From Nocardioides immobilis (lineage in GTDB: Bacteria; Actinomycetota; Actinomycetes; Propionibacteriales; Nocardioidaceae), in contig NZ_QXGH01000035.1 of the NCBI RefSeq assembly GCF_003515065.1, positions 24,410-88,409 on the forward strand: DNA of 64,000 bases. Direction: 5' to 3'. Below, piece by piece: positions 35,042 through 43,350 of this stretch; the stretch's first letter is position 1, and each line of letters starts with the position of its first letter. A model generated the notes under the pieces. The model saw nothing but the letters and a program-made list of their open reading frames with translations, was not told where the DNA came from and made no database searches. Both the position numbers and the translations under genes were made by a program.

Positions 35042-35366
35042 GTATTGGCTCTTTTGTGACTGATCCATGGGCCGGCTTCTTCGCAATCGGGCGGCCGCGC
35101 AGTAGCCGACCGTCGCTGGCACCCGCCGCTCGGGGTGGTTCCTCGGTGCTCGGTCCGCTTACCGGGCGCTGTGACCAGCAACAACGCCGAGGGAGCGGAC
35201 TCAACACCCTGGAAGTGCCTGGTCCGGCGACTACCAGGGCGCGGTGGCCACTACCGAGGTGGTCGACCGCCCGGACAGTGACAACACCACCGCGGTAGTC
35301 GCTCGCGGGGCGTCGACCGCCGTCCGCAACCGTTCGCTCTGGCCGGTGGCGGTGCCGCCCTCGCGC
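35042..35366. other. Gene-free interval with a spaced inverted repeat
   Basis: 325 bp without a credible ORF. GCGACTACC (35228-35236) and GGTAGTCGC (35295-35303) are inverted copies about 58 bp apart and could pair in RNA; I cannot tell whether this matters. Confidence 0.35.
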
Positions 35367-35720
35367 TCAGCGCAGGACGACCCACCACAGGCCGGCGGCA
35401 ACCGGGATCAGGGCAGTGAGCATCCACCAGGTGGCCAACGGCTTCTTGTTGATCGCCCGCACCGCTGCGATGCCGACGACGTAGAAGGCGGCGCCGAGCA
35501 GGATCAGCCCGAGCTGGGCGTCGAGCCGGTCCTCGTCCACGGCGTCGGCGGCCAGGATCAGGCCGACCGTCAGGTGGATGAGCGTCGTGATGATCAGCAC
35601 CGAGATCACCCGGCGCTGGACCCGGTGCAGCCGCTCCAGGTCCTTCGGGTCGGCGACCTTCCGCGGCGCGTCGGGGTCCATCAGGTGCCGACGGCGGGGC
35701 GCGGGGGACTGCTGGCTCAC
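35367..35720 (-). CDS. Small membrane protein (three TM)
   Basis: 117 aa. A hydrophilic, basic N-terminus of about 35 residues is followed by three hydrophobic segments (VISVLIITTLIHLTVGLILA, LGLILLGAAFYVVGIAAV, WWMLTALIPVAAGLWWVVL). A TACAGT -10-like box 7 nt upstream favours the GTG at 35720 over an ATG at 35681. Family and function not recognised. Confidence 0.5.
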   Translation of the reverse strand: MSQQSPAPRRRHLMDPDAPRKVADPKDLERLHRVQRRVISVLIITTLIHLTVGLILAADAVDEDRLDAQLGLILLGAAFYVVGIAAVRAINKKPLATWWMLTALIPVAAGLWWVVLR

Positions 35721-35787
35721 AGGTCGGACTGTATCGATCAGGAAACTCGGTGGCGCTCGCGCAGGCGCCGATGGATGCTTGCGCGTT

Positions 35788-36774
35788 ATGGACATCACAC
35801 GGTTCGGCCCCGACGACGCGGCCGCGCTGCAGGCCTGGGTCGACATCTCCAACGCGGTGCAGCACGCGGACGCGCCCTGGGAGCACGGCACGACCCTGCT
35901 GCGGACCGAGGCCCGGTTCCGCCACGGATGGGACGGCGAGCCGGCGGTGCCGTACCTCGCTCGCGTCGATGGCACCGTCGTCGGTGGCGGCTCCCTCTCG
36001 ATCAGCGAGTACGACAACCTCCACCTCGCGTGGTTCGACGTGATGGTCCACCCCGACCACCGGCGCCAGGGTTACGGCTCGGCGATCCTGTCCTTCCTCG
36101 AGGACGAGGCCAGGAGCCTCGGCCGGACGAGCGCCGGCATCGGCGGCTGGGAGTCCGACGCGACCCGCGGGTTCGCCCAGCGGCACGGCTACGAGAAGAA
36201 GCACCAGGCCATCAACCGCCGGCAGTACCTCGCCGACGTTGACCGGACCGAGCTCGACAAGCGGTACGACGAGGCGCTCCCGTACGCCGCGGACTACGTG
36301 CTCGAGCGGCTCCGGCTCCCCACGCCCGACGACCAGCTCGACGAGATGGCGGAGATGACGTCCGCCATCAACGACGCCCCGACCGACGACCTCGACATCG
36401 AGGACGAGGTGTTCAACGCCGAGCGGATCAAGGGGTACGAGGCGGCGTGCGAGGCCCGCAAGGAACGCGCCTACCGGGTGGTGGCACGCCACGTGCCGAC
36501 CGGACAGCTCGCGGGCCAGACCGTGGTGGTGGTGGAGTCCGAGCGCCCGACGCTCGGCGACCAGCACGACACATCGGTGGTCGGCTCCCACCGTGGCCAC
36601 CGGCTGGGTCTGCTGCTCAAGGTCGACATGCTGCGCTGGCTGGCCGAGGCCGAGCCCCAGGTCGAGATGGTCGACACCTTCAACGCCGAGTCGAACGACC
36701 ACATGATCGGGGTCAACGAAGCCCTCGGCTACCGGATCATGGGTCGCGAGCTGGCCTTCCAGAAGTCGCTCTAG
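35788..36774 (+). CDS. Tandem-GNAT N-acetyltransferase
   Basis: 328 aa. Two GNAT domains: the first (residues about 2-150) has FDVMVHPDHRRQGYGSAIL, the classic acetyl-CoA motif (RRQGYG); the second (about 215-328) has DTSVVGSHRGHRLGLLLKVDML and NAESNDHMIGVNEALGYR. Two-domain GNATs of this kind include mycothiol synthase and aminoglycoside-type enzymes, but the residues do not allow a substrate call. The ATG start is clear. Confidence 0.72.
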   Translation: MDITRFGPDDAAALQAWVDISNAVQHADAPWEHGTTLLRTEARFRHGWDGEPAVPYLARVDGTVVGGGSLSISEYDNLHLAWFDVMVHPDHRRQGYGSAILSFLEDEARSLGRTSAGIGGWESDATRGFAQRHGYEKKHQAINRRQYLADVDRTELDKRYDEALPYAADYVLERLRLPTPDDQLDEMAEMTSAINDAPTDDLDIEDEVFNAERIKGYEAACEARKERAYRVVARHVPTGQLAGQTVVVVESERPTLGDQHDTSVVGSHRGHRLGLLLKVDMLRWLAEAEPQVEMVDTFNAESNDHMIGVNEALGYRIMGRELAFQKSL

Positions 36775-36813
36775 ACGACTCCGCGCGCGGCGACGGCGAA
36801 GTAGCCTGAGCCG

Positions 36814-37869
36814 GTGACCGCGATCCAGCCGAGCGTCAAGCAGCAGGTGCGGTTCTGCCGCGCCGACGACGGCGTCCGGCTGGCCTGGGCGCGCCACGGC
36901 TCGGGTCCGCCGCTGGTGATCGCTGCCTGCTGGCTCAGTCACCTGCAGCACGACTGGCAGAGTCCGGTCTGGCGGCACTTCCTGGACGACCTCGGGCAGG
37001 TCGCGACCGTCTATCGGTACGACGAACGGGGCTTCGGCCTGTCGGACTGGGACGTCGACGACTTCTCGATCGAGCGGCGGCTGAAGGACCTCGAGACGCT
37101 CGTGGACGCCGCCGGCCTGGATCGGTTCGTGATGATGGGGATGTCGGGCCAGGCACCGGTCGCGCTGGCCTACGCGGCCAAGCATCCGGACCGCGTGACG
37201 CAGCTGATCGCCTACGGAGCGTCCGCAGGTGGGGCGCTCGGCGGCGACGACCCGGAGTCCGACGCTGCCTTCAACGCGATGATCCGGGCAGGATGGGCGC
37301 GGCCGGACCACCTGTTCCGACGCGTGTTCACCACGACGTTCATCCCGGGCGCGACGGAGGAGCAGATGCGCTGGATGGACGAGCTGATGCGCACGTCGAC
37401 CAGCACCGAGAACGCGCTCGCGAGCCGGACGGCTCGCCGCGACACCGACGTCACCGAGCTCCTGCCGCAGATCACCGCACCGACCCTGGTGCTCGTCGCG
37501 CGGAACGACCACTCGATGCGTCCCGACGAAGGCGCCGAGATGGCCGCGGCGATCCCGGACTCCCGGCTGGTCGTGATGGAGTCCGAGAACCACATCCTGT
37601 TGGCCGACGAGCCCGCCTGGGAGGTCTTCGTCGAGGAGATCGCCTCCTTCCTCGCCGAGGGCCAGGTGACGCCCCCGGTGACCAACCTCTCCGAGCGCGA
37701 ACGGCAGATCCTGCTGCTGGCCGCCGAGGGGCTCGACAACACCGAGATCGCGGATCGGCTGACGCTCAGTGTGCGCACGGTCGAGCGGCACTTCCAGAAC
37801 GTCTACCTCAAGCTCGGCCTGTCCGGCCGCACCGCCCGCGCCGCCGCGGTCGCGCGGGTCCTCGCCTGA
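36814..37869 (+). CDS. Alpha/beta hydrolase fused to a LuxR DNA-binding domain
   Basis: 351 aa. Residues about 15-280 form an alpha/beta hydrolase (VATVYRYDERGFGLSD; nucleophile elbow GMSGQAP; Asp in VARNDHSM; His in SENHILLADEP). Residues about 288-350 form a LuxR/GerE HTH (LSERERQILLLAAEGLDNTEIADRL, then SVRTVERHFQNVYLKLGLSGR). A regulator that senses a ligand through a hydrolase-like domain is the simplest reading. A TAGCCT -10-like box lies 6 nt before the GTG, so the mRNA is probably leaderless and the start secure. Targets are unknown. Confidence 0.75.
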   Translation: MTAIQPSVKQQVRFCRADDGVRLAWARHGSGPPLVIAACWLSHLQHDWQSPVWRHFLDDLGQVATVYRYDERGFGLSDWDVDDFSIERRLKDLETLVDAAGLDRFVMMGMSGQAPVALAYAAKHPDRVTQLIAYGASAGGALGGDDPESDAAFNAMIRAGWARPDHLFRRVFTTTFIPGATEEQMRWMDELMRTSTSTENALASRTARRDTDVTELLPQITAPTLVLVARNDHSMRPDEGAEMAAAIPDSRLVVMESENHILLADEPAWEVFVEEIASFLAEGQVTPPVTNLSERERQILLLAAEGLDNTEIADRLTLSVRTVERHFQNVYLKLGLSGRTARAAAVARVLA

Positions 37870-38005
37870 CGCACTACGCGTCAGCCGCCATCCGGGCGTC
37901 GGAGCATGCCCGGTGCTACGCGTCAGCGCCGATGAGCGCGACGCGCGCGCAGACCTAGCGTCGTCTTCACGGCGACACCGCCGCACCTACGAGATGGAGA
38001 CAGTC

Positions 38006-38371
38006 ATGTCGAACAAGGCAGTCGTCAGTCTGGCCACCGGCCTCGAGGACCCCGAGAAGGTCACGGTGGCGTTCCTCGTCGCGGTCGGCGCGGCCGAGCA
38101 GGGCCGCCCCACCCTGATGTTCCTCACCAAGGAGGCCGTGCGGCTCGCCGTACCCGGTGTCGCCGTCGGTACGGCGTGCGACGGCTGCCCGTCGCTGCCC
38201 GAGCTGTTCGAGCGGTTCATCGCCGCCGGCGGCACCTACCTGGTCTGCCCGCTGTGCTTCAACGCCAAGGCGCTCGACCCGGAGAACCTGATCAAGGGCG
38301 CCGAGATCGGCGGCACCATCCCGATGTGGCAATGGATCGGCGACGAGGGCGCGACCAGCTTCAGCTACTGA
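38006..38371 (+). CDS. DsrE/F-like small protein
   Basis: 121 aa of the DsrE fold: KAVVSLATGLEDPEKVTVAFLVAVGAAEQGRP, LMFLTKEAVRLAVPG, then a Cys-containing C-terminal half (TACDGCPSLPEL, YLVCPLCFNAKAL). The cysteine pair in CPLC resembles persulfide-carrying sites, but a sulfur-transfer role is inference. GGAGA lies 5 nt before the chosen ATG; an upstream ATG at 37994 is less well placed. It precedes the B1-B2 pair by 14 bp. Confidence 0.6.
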   Translation: MSNKAVVSLATGLEDPEKVTVAFLVAVGAAEQGRPTLMFLTKEAVRLAVPGVAVGTACDGCPSLPELFERFIAAGGTYLVCPLCFNAKALDPENLIKGAEIGGTIPMWQWIGDEGATSFSY

Positions 38372-38385
38372 GTCCTGGAGGAATG

Positions 38386-39069
38386 ATGATCACGAACCTC
38401 TGCAGGTCCCTTGCGGGCCAGGGCGTCGGCCTGCTCGCCCTGTTCCTCGTGCTGACCAGCGGTACGGCGTACGCGCTCGCCGAGTCGAACACGGTCTTCG
38501 GCGACGACATCGTCGACGGCGAGGTCACCACCGCCGACGTCGCCGACGACGACACCCGGCGGGCGTTGAACGGCACCGACATCCGCAACGGCTCACTGAC
38601 GGCACTGGACTTCGGGGCCGACTCCGTCACCGGCTCCAGGATCAACGAGTCGTCCCTGACGACCGTGCCGCTGGCGGCTCAGGGTGGCACCGGACGCTAC
38701 GGGTTCGACGGCGCCTGCAACCCCGAGACGACCACCTGGCTGCGCTGCTCGACCGTCGTCGTGACTCTCGACAAGCCCGGCCGCATCCTGATCATCGGGC
38801 AGGTCACGGCCATGGTCGAGTCCGCCAACGAGTGGGGTTCCGGCGGGTGTCGGCTGCACGACGGCACGGAACCGATCGAGGCCTCTTGGACCTCTGTGCG
38901 CTGGGACGAGGAGGACGTCGAGGAGGGCCGCAACCACTTCACGATGACGGCCGTGACGAACGTGCTCCCAGCCGGCACGCGGGCGGTCGCCATCGACTGC
39001 CAGGACCACACCGGCGCGACCACCTACCCGTTGGCCCGCATGTCGGCCGTCACTCTCTCGGGGAGCTGA
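38386..39069 (+). CDS. Secreted/anchored repeat-stalk protein, copy B1
   Basis: 227 aa, paralogue of A1 (32987-33670): same hydrophobic N-terminus (VGLLALFLVLTSGTAYA), SNTVFGDDIVDGEV, short stalk repeats and a cysteine-bearing C-terminal beta domain. About 200 of 227 residues are the same. The ATG at 38383 lies only 1 nt from GGAGG; the next ATG (38386) has 4 nt and is used here. Surface or extracellular location likely; function unknown. Confidence 0.62.
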   Translation: MITNLCRSLAGQGVGLLALFLVLTSGTAYALAESNTVFGDDIVDGEVTTADVADDDTRRALNGTDIRNGSLTALDFGADSVTGSRINESSLTTVPLAAQGGTGRYGFDGACNPETTTWLRCSTVVVTLDKPGRILIIGQVTAMVESANEWGSGGCRLHDGTEPIEASWTSVRWDEEDVEEGRNHFTMTAVTNVLPAGTRAVAIDCQDHTGATTYPLARMSAVTLSGS

Positions 39070-39071
39070 TC

Positions 39072-39809
39072 ATGAGCCAGTTGCTGCGACGTGTGGCGCG
39101 AGGGCTCGGAGCCCAGTGGGCCGGCTTCCTGACGATCTTCCTGGTCCTGTCCTTCGGCACCGCCTACGCGCTGCCAGGGTCGAACACGATCTTCAGCGAC
39201 GACATCGTCGACGGACAGGTCAGCACCGCCGACGTGGCCGACGAGTCCCTCACCGGTCGCGACGCCCGGACCCTGGCCAACCGCGACATCGCGGCCGACG
39301 CCCTGACCGCCGGTCAGATCAGCGAGTCCAGCCTCGGGGCCGTCCCGGTCGCGGACCAAGCGGGATCCGGCCGCCCCGGCAGGGGAAGCTGCGACGAGTC
39401 GTCGACGTACGTCGACTGCGGCAGCATGCCGGTGGATCTTGCGAGGTCCGGGCGCGTGCTGATCATCGCCCACGTGTCGACGGAGCCGACGTTGCACGTG
39501 AACTACGTCTGGGGTCCCTGCCGCCTGGAGGTCAACGGCGCTCCCATCGAGGCTTCGCAGACCGACTTCAGGTACGACGCCGAGGGCGAGAAGACGCCGT
39601 TCGGACACACACCCGAGGGGGCCGGCCAGCACGTGACCCTGACCGCCGTCACCGACGTCTACTCGGTCAGCCGCCTCTTTCCGACACGCCGCCTGGTCGT
39701 CGGCGTGGAGTGCGCCCTTCGCGCGCCGGGCGCTAACGCCGTCGGCACTGTCCACGGCACCGTCCATCCGCAGGTCGACATCTCGGTCGTCACCCTGACC
39801 GGCGGATGA
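39072..39809 (+). CDS. Secreted/anchored repeat-stalk protein, copy B2
   Basis: 245 aa, paralogue of A2 (32265-32984), more diverged than the A1/B1 pair. An N-terminal TM/signal (GFLTIFLVLSFGTAYA) is followed by repeats (STADVADESLTGRDA, LANRDIAADALT, QISESSLG) and a C-terminal domain with the same cysteines (GSCDESSTYVDCGS, GPCRLEVNGAP, GVECALRAPG). It starts 2 nt after the B1 stop, the same gap as between A1 and A2. Confidence 0.6.
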   Translation: MSQLLRRVARGLGAQWAGFLTIFLVLSFGTAYALPGSNTIFSDDIVDGQVSTADVADESLTGRDARTLANRDIAADALTAGQISESSLGAVPVADQAGSGRPGRGSCDESSTYVDCGSMPVDLARSGRVLIIAHVSTEPTLHVNYVWGPCRLEVNGAPIEASQTDFRYDAEGEKTPFGHTPEGAGQHVTLTAVTDVYSVSRLFPTRRLVVGVECALRAPGANAVGTVHGTVHPQVDISVVTLTGG

Positions 39810-39840
39810 GACGTACCTCGGCCGGCAGCGTCAGCACACC

Positions 39841-40908
39841 TCAGTGCAGGTACGACGACGCCCGGCGCAGCTCGTCCGCGGCCCGGGTCACGATCCGGTC
39901 GACCAGCTCCTCGCAGGAGGGCAGGTCGTCGATCACGCCGACCACCTGACCGCTGGCGAGCACGCCGGCAGAGGTGTCGCCCTCGACCAGACCGGCCTTG
40001 AGCATCGTGGGGGTGTTCGCGGCCAGCGCCATCTGGCCGAGGGTGCGCCCCTGCTGCTTCTTCATGGCCCGGCCGTCCTTGGCCAGCTCCATCCAGGACA
40101 TCCCGGAGTCGCGCTTGAACTCGAGGGTACGGCGCAGTGTCGGTCCCATCCGCCGCACCCCGCTGCTCTCCTCGAGCTCCTCGACGAGCGCCGTGCGCAG
40201 CATCCGGTGGGGCATCCCGTCGACCTTGGCGGTGACCACGGTGTCGGTGAGCCCGCGCTCCAGGTAGAGCTGCTTCACGGCGTCGGGGACCGCGGAGTCG
40301 GAGGTCAGCAGGAACCGGGTGCCCATGCCGACCCCGGCGGCGCCGTACGACAGTGCGGCTGCCAGGCCGCGGCCGTCGAAGAAGCCGCCCGCCGCCACGA
40401 CCGGGATGTCGACGGCGTCGAGGACGGTGGGGAGGAGCAGGGTGGTCGGCACAGGGCCGGTGTGGCCGCCGCCCTCGCCGCCCTGCACCATCACCGCGTC
40501 GGCGCCCCAACCGGCGACCTTCTTGGCGTGCTTGGCGGCGCCGATCGACGGCATCACGACGATGTCGTGCTCCTTGAGCTTCGCGATCAGCTCGGGCTTC
40601 GGAGCCAGCGCGAACGAGGCGACCTTCACGCCGTACTCGATCAGGAGGTCGCAGCGGGCCGGTGCGTCGCCGGCATCGGCGCGCAGGTTGACGCCGAACG
40701 GCTGGTCGGTGCGGCCCTGGACCTCGACGATCGCCTTCTCGAGCTCCTCGATGCTCATCGTCGCGGACGCCAGGATGCCGAGGGCGCCGGCGCTGGCCGT
40801 CGCCGAGACCAGGCGCGGACCGGAGACCCAGCCCATGCCGGTCTGCACGACGGGGTGCCGGACCCCGACCAGGTCGGTGAACGGCGTTCGGATCAGCTGC
40901 TCAAGCAT
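39841..40908 (-). CDS. ipdC: IpdC, FMN-dependent reductase of HIP degradation
   Basis: 355 aa, the same length as M. tuberculosis IpdC (Rv3553). It is a TIM-barrel flavoprotein of the nitronate monooxygenase/2-nitropropane dioxygenase family: TPFTDLVGVRHPVVQTGMGWVSG at the start, VMVQGGEGGGHTG and VVAAGGFFDGRGLAAALSYGA in the FMN phosphate site. In the pathway it helps convert the 5-hydroxy HIP-type CoA ester to the ring-D enone that EchA20 acts on. It overlaps ipdB by 8 bp and is the last gene of echA20-ipdA-ipdB-ipdC. Confidence 0.88.
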   Translation of the reverse strand: MLEQLIRTPFTDLVGVRHPVVQTGMGWVSGPRLVSATASAGALGILASATMSIEELEKAIVEVQGRTDQPFGVNLRADAGDAPARCDLLIEYGVKVASFALAPKPELIAKLKEHDIVVMPSIGAAKHAKKVAGWGADAVMVQGGEGGGHTGPVPTTLLLPTVLDAVDIPVVAAGGFFDGRGLAAALSYGAAGVGMGTRFLLTSDSAVPDAVKQLYLERGLTDTVVTAKVDGMPHRMLRTALVEELEESSGVRRMGPTLRRTLEFKRDSGMSWMELAKDGRAMKKQQGRTLGQMALAANTPTMLKAGLVEGDTSAGVLASGQVVGVIDDLPSCEELVDRIVTRAADELRRASSYLH

Positions 40909-41674
40909 CCGGCACCTCCTTGAACCGCAGCCCCTTGGGATCGAGCATCTCCCGGATCAGGATCAGCTCCTCCGTGCTCGGCTCGCGCGTCGTCGGCAGG
41001 TCCGGGCCGATGGCCAGGTCGAAGCCCGTCTGCTCGACCACCTCCTCGACGGTGACTCCCGGGTGGACGCTCACCAGCCGCACCGTGTCGTCGGGTCCGT
41101 TGACGTCGAAGACCCCGAGGTTGCTGACGATCCGGTGGATGTCGTTGAAGCGCATCGCCGCGGCGCCCGCTGCCTTCGCCCGGTGCGGACCGACGCCGGA
41201 GACGATGTCGACCTGCTCCACGAAGACCCGGGGCGAGTGCCGCGGCACCCAGTAGGACGTCCTGTTGTTGACCGTGTTGCCCGGTGCGCCGCGGGAGCCC
41301 AGCAGCTGCCGCTTCGGCTGGGCGAAGTCGCCGATCGCCGAGATGTTCTGGTTGCCGTGCCGGTCGACCTGGGTCGCGCCCATCATCACGTGCCGCTTGC
41401 CGTAGGCGACGACGTCGAAGACCTTGCGGAAGGGGATCCAGCCCTCGACGACGTCGCCCTTGGCGAAGAGCGGCGGCACGCCGGCCAGGAACAGCGACTC
41501 GCCGTCGCTGATGACCAGGTCGGGGTTCGACGTGAGCTTGGCCAGCCGGACGCCGAGCATCGGCAGCAGCCCCATGGGACTGGCGAAGATCTCACCGTCG
41601 TCCTTGAAGGCGTCGGCGATGGCGGCCGCGCAGACGTCGGCCCGGGTGCCCTGCTGGGTCGTGGTGTCGCTCAT
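40901..41674 (-). CDS. ipdB: IpdB, COCHEA-CoA hydrolase beta subunit
   Basis: 257 aa (M. tuberculosis IpdB 250 aa), class I CoA-transferase fold. With IpdA it hydrolytically opens ring C of COCHEA-CoA; despite the fold it is a hydrolase, and the family's usual catalytic Glu is not used for CoA transfer. Visible: DVCAAAIADAF, NPDLVISDGESLFLAG, VMMGATQVDRHGNQNISAIGDF. The ATG overlaps the ipdA stop. Confidence 0.9.
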   Translation of the reverse strand: MSDTTTQQGTRADVCAAAIADAFKDDGEIFASPMGLLPMLGVRLAKLTSNPDLVISDGESLFLAGVPPLFAKGDVVEGWIPFRKVFDVVAYGKRHVMMGATQVDRHGNQNISAIGDFAQPKRQLLGSRGAPGNTVNNRTSYWVPRHSPRVFVEQVDIVSGVGPHRAKAAGAAAMRFNDIHRIVSNLGVFDVNGPDDTVRLVSVHPGVTVEEVVEQTGFDLAIGPDLPTTREPSTEELILIREMLDPKGLRFKEVPDA

Positions 41675-42552
41675 GCCTGCTCCTCGTGGAACGCGCGGAC
41701 GGCTTGCTGGTACGACGCCTCGTCGCCCGCGAGGAAGCGGTCGTGGAACGACTGCCAGTCCTCGTCGGAGCCGCCGGCCGCGGCGGCGTACGCCTTCTGG
41801 AACCCCTCATCGCGCTCGTAGTCGGGCGTGCAGGTCGTGAAGTGCGCGCCGTTCGGCGTCTCGACGACTCCGTCGACCATCATCCGGCTCAGCAGCAGGC
41901 GCTGGACGGGGGAGTCGACGGTGAGGCCCGCGGTGTCGATCACCTGCTCGACGCTCAGGTAGGTCTTCTTCGCCGCCATCGCGAAGAGGTCGTCGAAGTA
42001 GGGGTCGGGCCCGAGGTAGGACGCGTTGCCGTGCTCGTCGGCACGGTTGAGGTGGACCAGGGCGACGTCGAGCTCGAGGGCCGGTACGGCGACCAGCTCC
42101 TGGCCGTCGTCGTACGGGCTGGTGACCGTCTTGATCCACGGGTTGTTGACGAGTACGTCGGAGCCGAGCCCGGCCCGCATCGGGAGGAACGGGAGCCGCT
42201 GGGCGGCCGCACGCAGGCCCGTCTGGAACATGCCCTCGTCGAGCTCGACGACCTCCGGGATCGTCTTGCCCTGCCGGGCGCGCTGGAAGTTGGGCTCCAG
42301 CGGGATCGAGTCGAGGGACACGAAGGCGTAGACCAGCCGGCGGATCTTGCGCGCGCGGGCCAGCAACCCGACGTCGGCGCCGCCCCAGCTGACGATCGTC
42401 AGGTCGGTGAGGTCGGAGTTGTAGAGCGCCCGGACCAGGGCCATCGGCTTCCGCCGGGGACCCCAGCCACCGATGCCGATCGTCATCCCGCTCTCGAGGG
42501 TGCCGACGACCTCCTCGATCGTCATCCGCTTGTCCCGCGGCTTGCGGCTCAC
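41671..42552 (-). CDS. ipdA: IpdA, COCHEA-CoA hydrolase alpha subunit
   Basis: 293 aa (M. tuberculosis IpdA 292 aa). CoA-transferase alpha-subunit fold: LESGMTIGIGGWGPRRKPMA is the glycine-rich start, LTIVSWGGADVGLLA and VALVHLNRADEHGNASYLG follow. It forms the IpdAB heterotetramer that hydrolyses a carbon-carbon bond of steroid ring C. The GTG overlaps the echA20 stop as GTGA, so subunits and EchA20 are made together. Controlled by the palindrome at 43321. Confidence 0.9.
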   Translation of the reverse strand: MSRKPRDKRMTIEEVVGTLESGMTIGIGGWGPRRKPMALVRALYNSDLTDLTIVSWGGADVGLLARARKIRRLVYAFVSLDSIPLEPNFQRARQGKTIPEVVELDEGMFQTGLRAAAQRLPFLPMRAGLGSDVLVNNPWIKTVTSPYDDGQELVAVPALELDVALVHLNRADEHGNASYLGPDPYFDDLFAMAAKKTYLSVEQVIDTAGLTVDSPVQRLLLSRMMVDGVVETPNGAHFTTCTPDYERDEGFQKAYAAAAGGSDEDWQSFHDRFLAGDEASYQQAVRAFHEEQA

Positions 42553-43310
42553 GTGGTCTCCTTGCTCTTCTCGGTGCCGGCGAAGTCGTCGCGCAGCTCG
42601 TCGCTCACACCCATCAGGTTGAGCTCGTAGGTGAAGCCCTGCTCGAACCGGTAGCTCTTGTTCACGTCGATCGGGTCGATGCCGTTGAGCGCAGCCTTGG
42701 CGGCGCGGATGACGCGGCCGTCCTTGGCGGCGATCTCGCCGGCGACGTTCAGCGCGGCGTCGTCGAGCTGGTCGCGCGGGACCACCTCGAGCACCGAGCC
42801 GAACTGGACGAGGTCCGCGGCCTTGATCGTCCGCGCGGTGAAGTACAGCGTCCGCATCATGTGCTGCGGGACCAACCGCGCCATGTGGGTCGCCGCGCCG
42901 AGCGCGCCCTGGTTGACCTCGGGAACGCCGAAGTAGGCGTCGTCGCTGGCGACGATGCAGTCCGCGTTGCCGACCAGCCCCACGCCACCGCCGACGCAGA
43001 AGCCGTTGACTGCAGCGACGACCGGTACCGCGCACTCGTAGACCGCCTTGAACGCCGCGTAGCAGCCACGGTTGGCGCCGAGGAGCGCGTCGAAACCGGT
43101 GGTGTTCTGCATCTCCTTGATGTCGACGCCGGCGTTGAATCCCTTGCCCTCGGCGCGGAGCACGACGACCTTCGTCGCCAGGTCGCGGCCCGCCTCTTCG
43201 AGCGCCGCCGCCACGTCGAACCAGCCCTGCACGGTGAGGGCGTTGACCGGGGGAGCGTTCATGGTGACGACGCGGATCCCGTCCTCGCGCAGCTCGCTGG
43301 TGACTGTCAT
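42549..43310 (-). CDS. echA20: EchA20, ring D-opening crotonase-fold hydrolase
   Basis: 253 aa (M. tuberculosis EchA20 247 aa). Crotonase fold with oxyanion-hole strands GKGFNAGVDIKEM and AVNGFCVGGGVGLVGNADC, then ASDDAYFGVPEVNQG. EchA20 hydrolyses ring D of the HIP-derived enone (HIEC-CoA) to give COCHEA-CoA, the substrate of IpdAB, which is encoded next. The start codon lies 6 nt after a TACAGT -10 box and 10 nt after the KstR2-type palindrome. Confidence 0.9.
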   Translation of the reverse strand: MTVTSELREDGIRVVTMNAPPVNALTVQGWFDVAAALEEAGRDLATKVVVLRAEGKGFNAGVDIKEMQNTTGFDALLGANRGCYAAFKAVYECAVPVVAAVNGFCVGGGVGLVGNADCIVASDDAYFGVPEVNQGALGAATHMARLVPQHMMRTLYFTARTIKAADLVQFGSVLEVVPRDQLDDAALNVAGEIAAKDGRVIRAAKAALNGIDPIDVNKSYRFEQGFTYELNLMGVSDELRDDFAGTEKSKETT

Positions 43311-43350
43311 GGGTGCACTGTACCAAGCAAATGCTTGGTAGGGTGCCGGC
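43311..43350. promoter_or_regulatory. Shared KstR2-type operator with two outward -10 boxes
   Basis: The palindrome TACCAAGCAAATGCTTGGTA fills 43321-43340. Leftward it merges into TACAGT then GCACCC then the echA20 ATG (43310). Rightward it merges into TAGGGT then GCCGGC then the SDR ATG (43351). Both -10 boxes use the palindrome's terminal TA, so one bound dimer would block both promoters. Confidence 0.82.

Larger units (their letters stand above)
38386..39809 (+). repeat. Inverted gene-pair duplication, right arm (B1-B2)
   Basis: Partner of 32265-33670. Together they bracket the acetyltransferase / hydrolase-LuxR / DsrE-like segment. Confidence 0.7.

Noticed and set aside
37873..37935. Direct repeat of TACGCGTCAGC upstream of the DsrE-like gene
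   Set aside because: Two short copies without symmetry or spacing typical of an operator; could be chance.
35251..37986. A 911-codon open frame on the minus strand
   Set aside because: It is antisense to well-supported genes (acetyltransferase, hydrolase-LuxR) and its composition is the usual His/Arg/Pro shadow of high-GC coding DNA.
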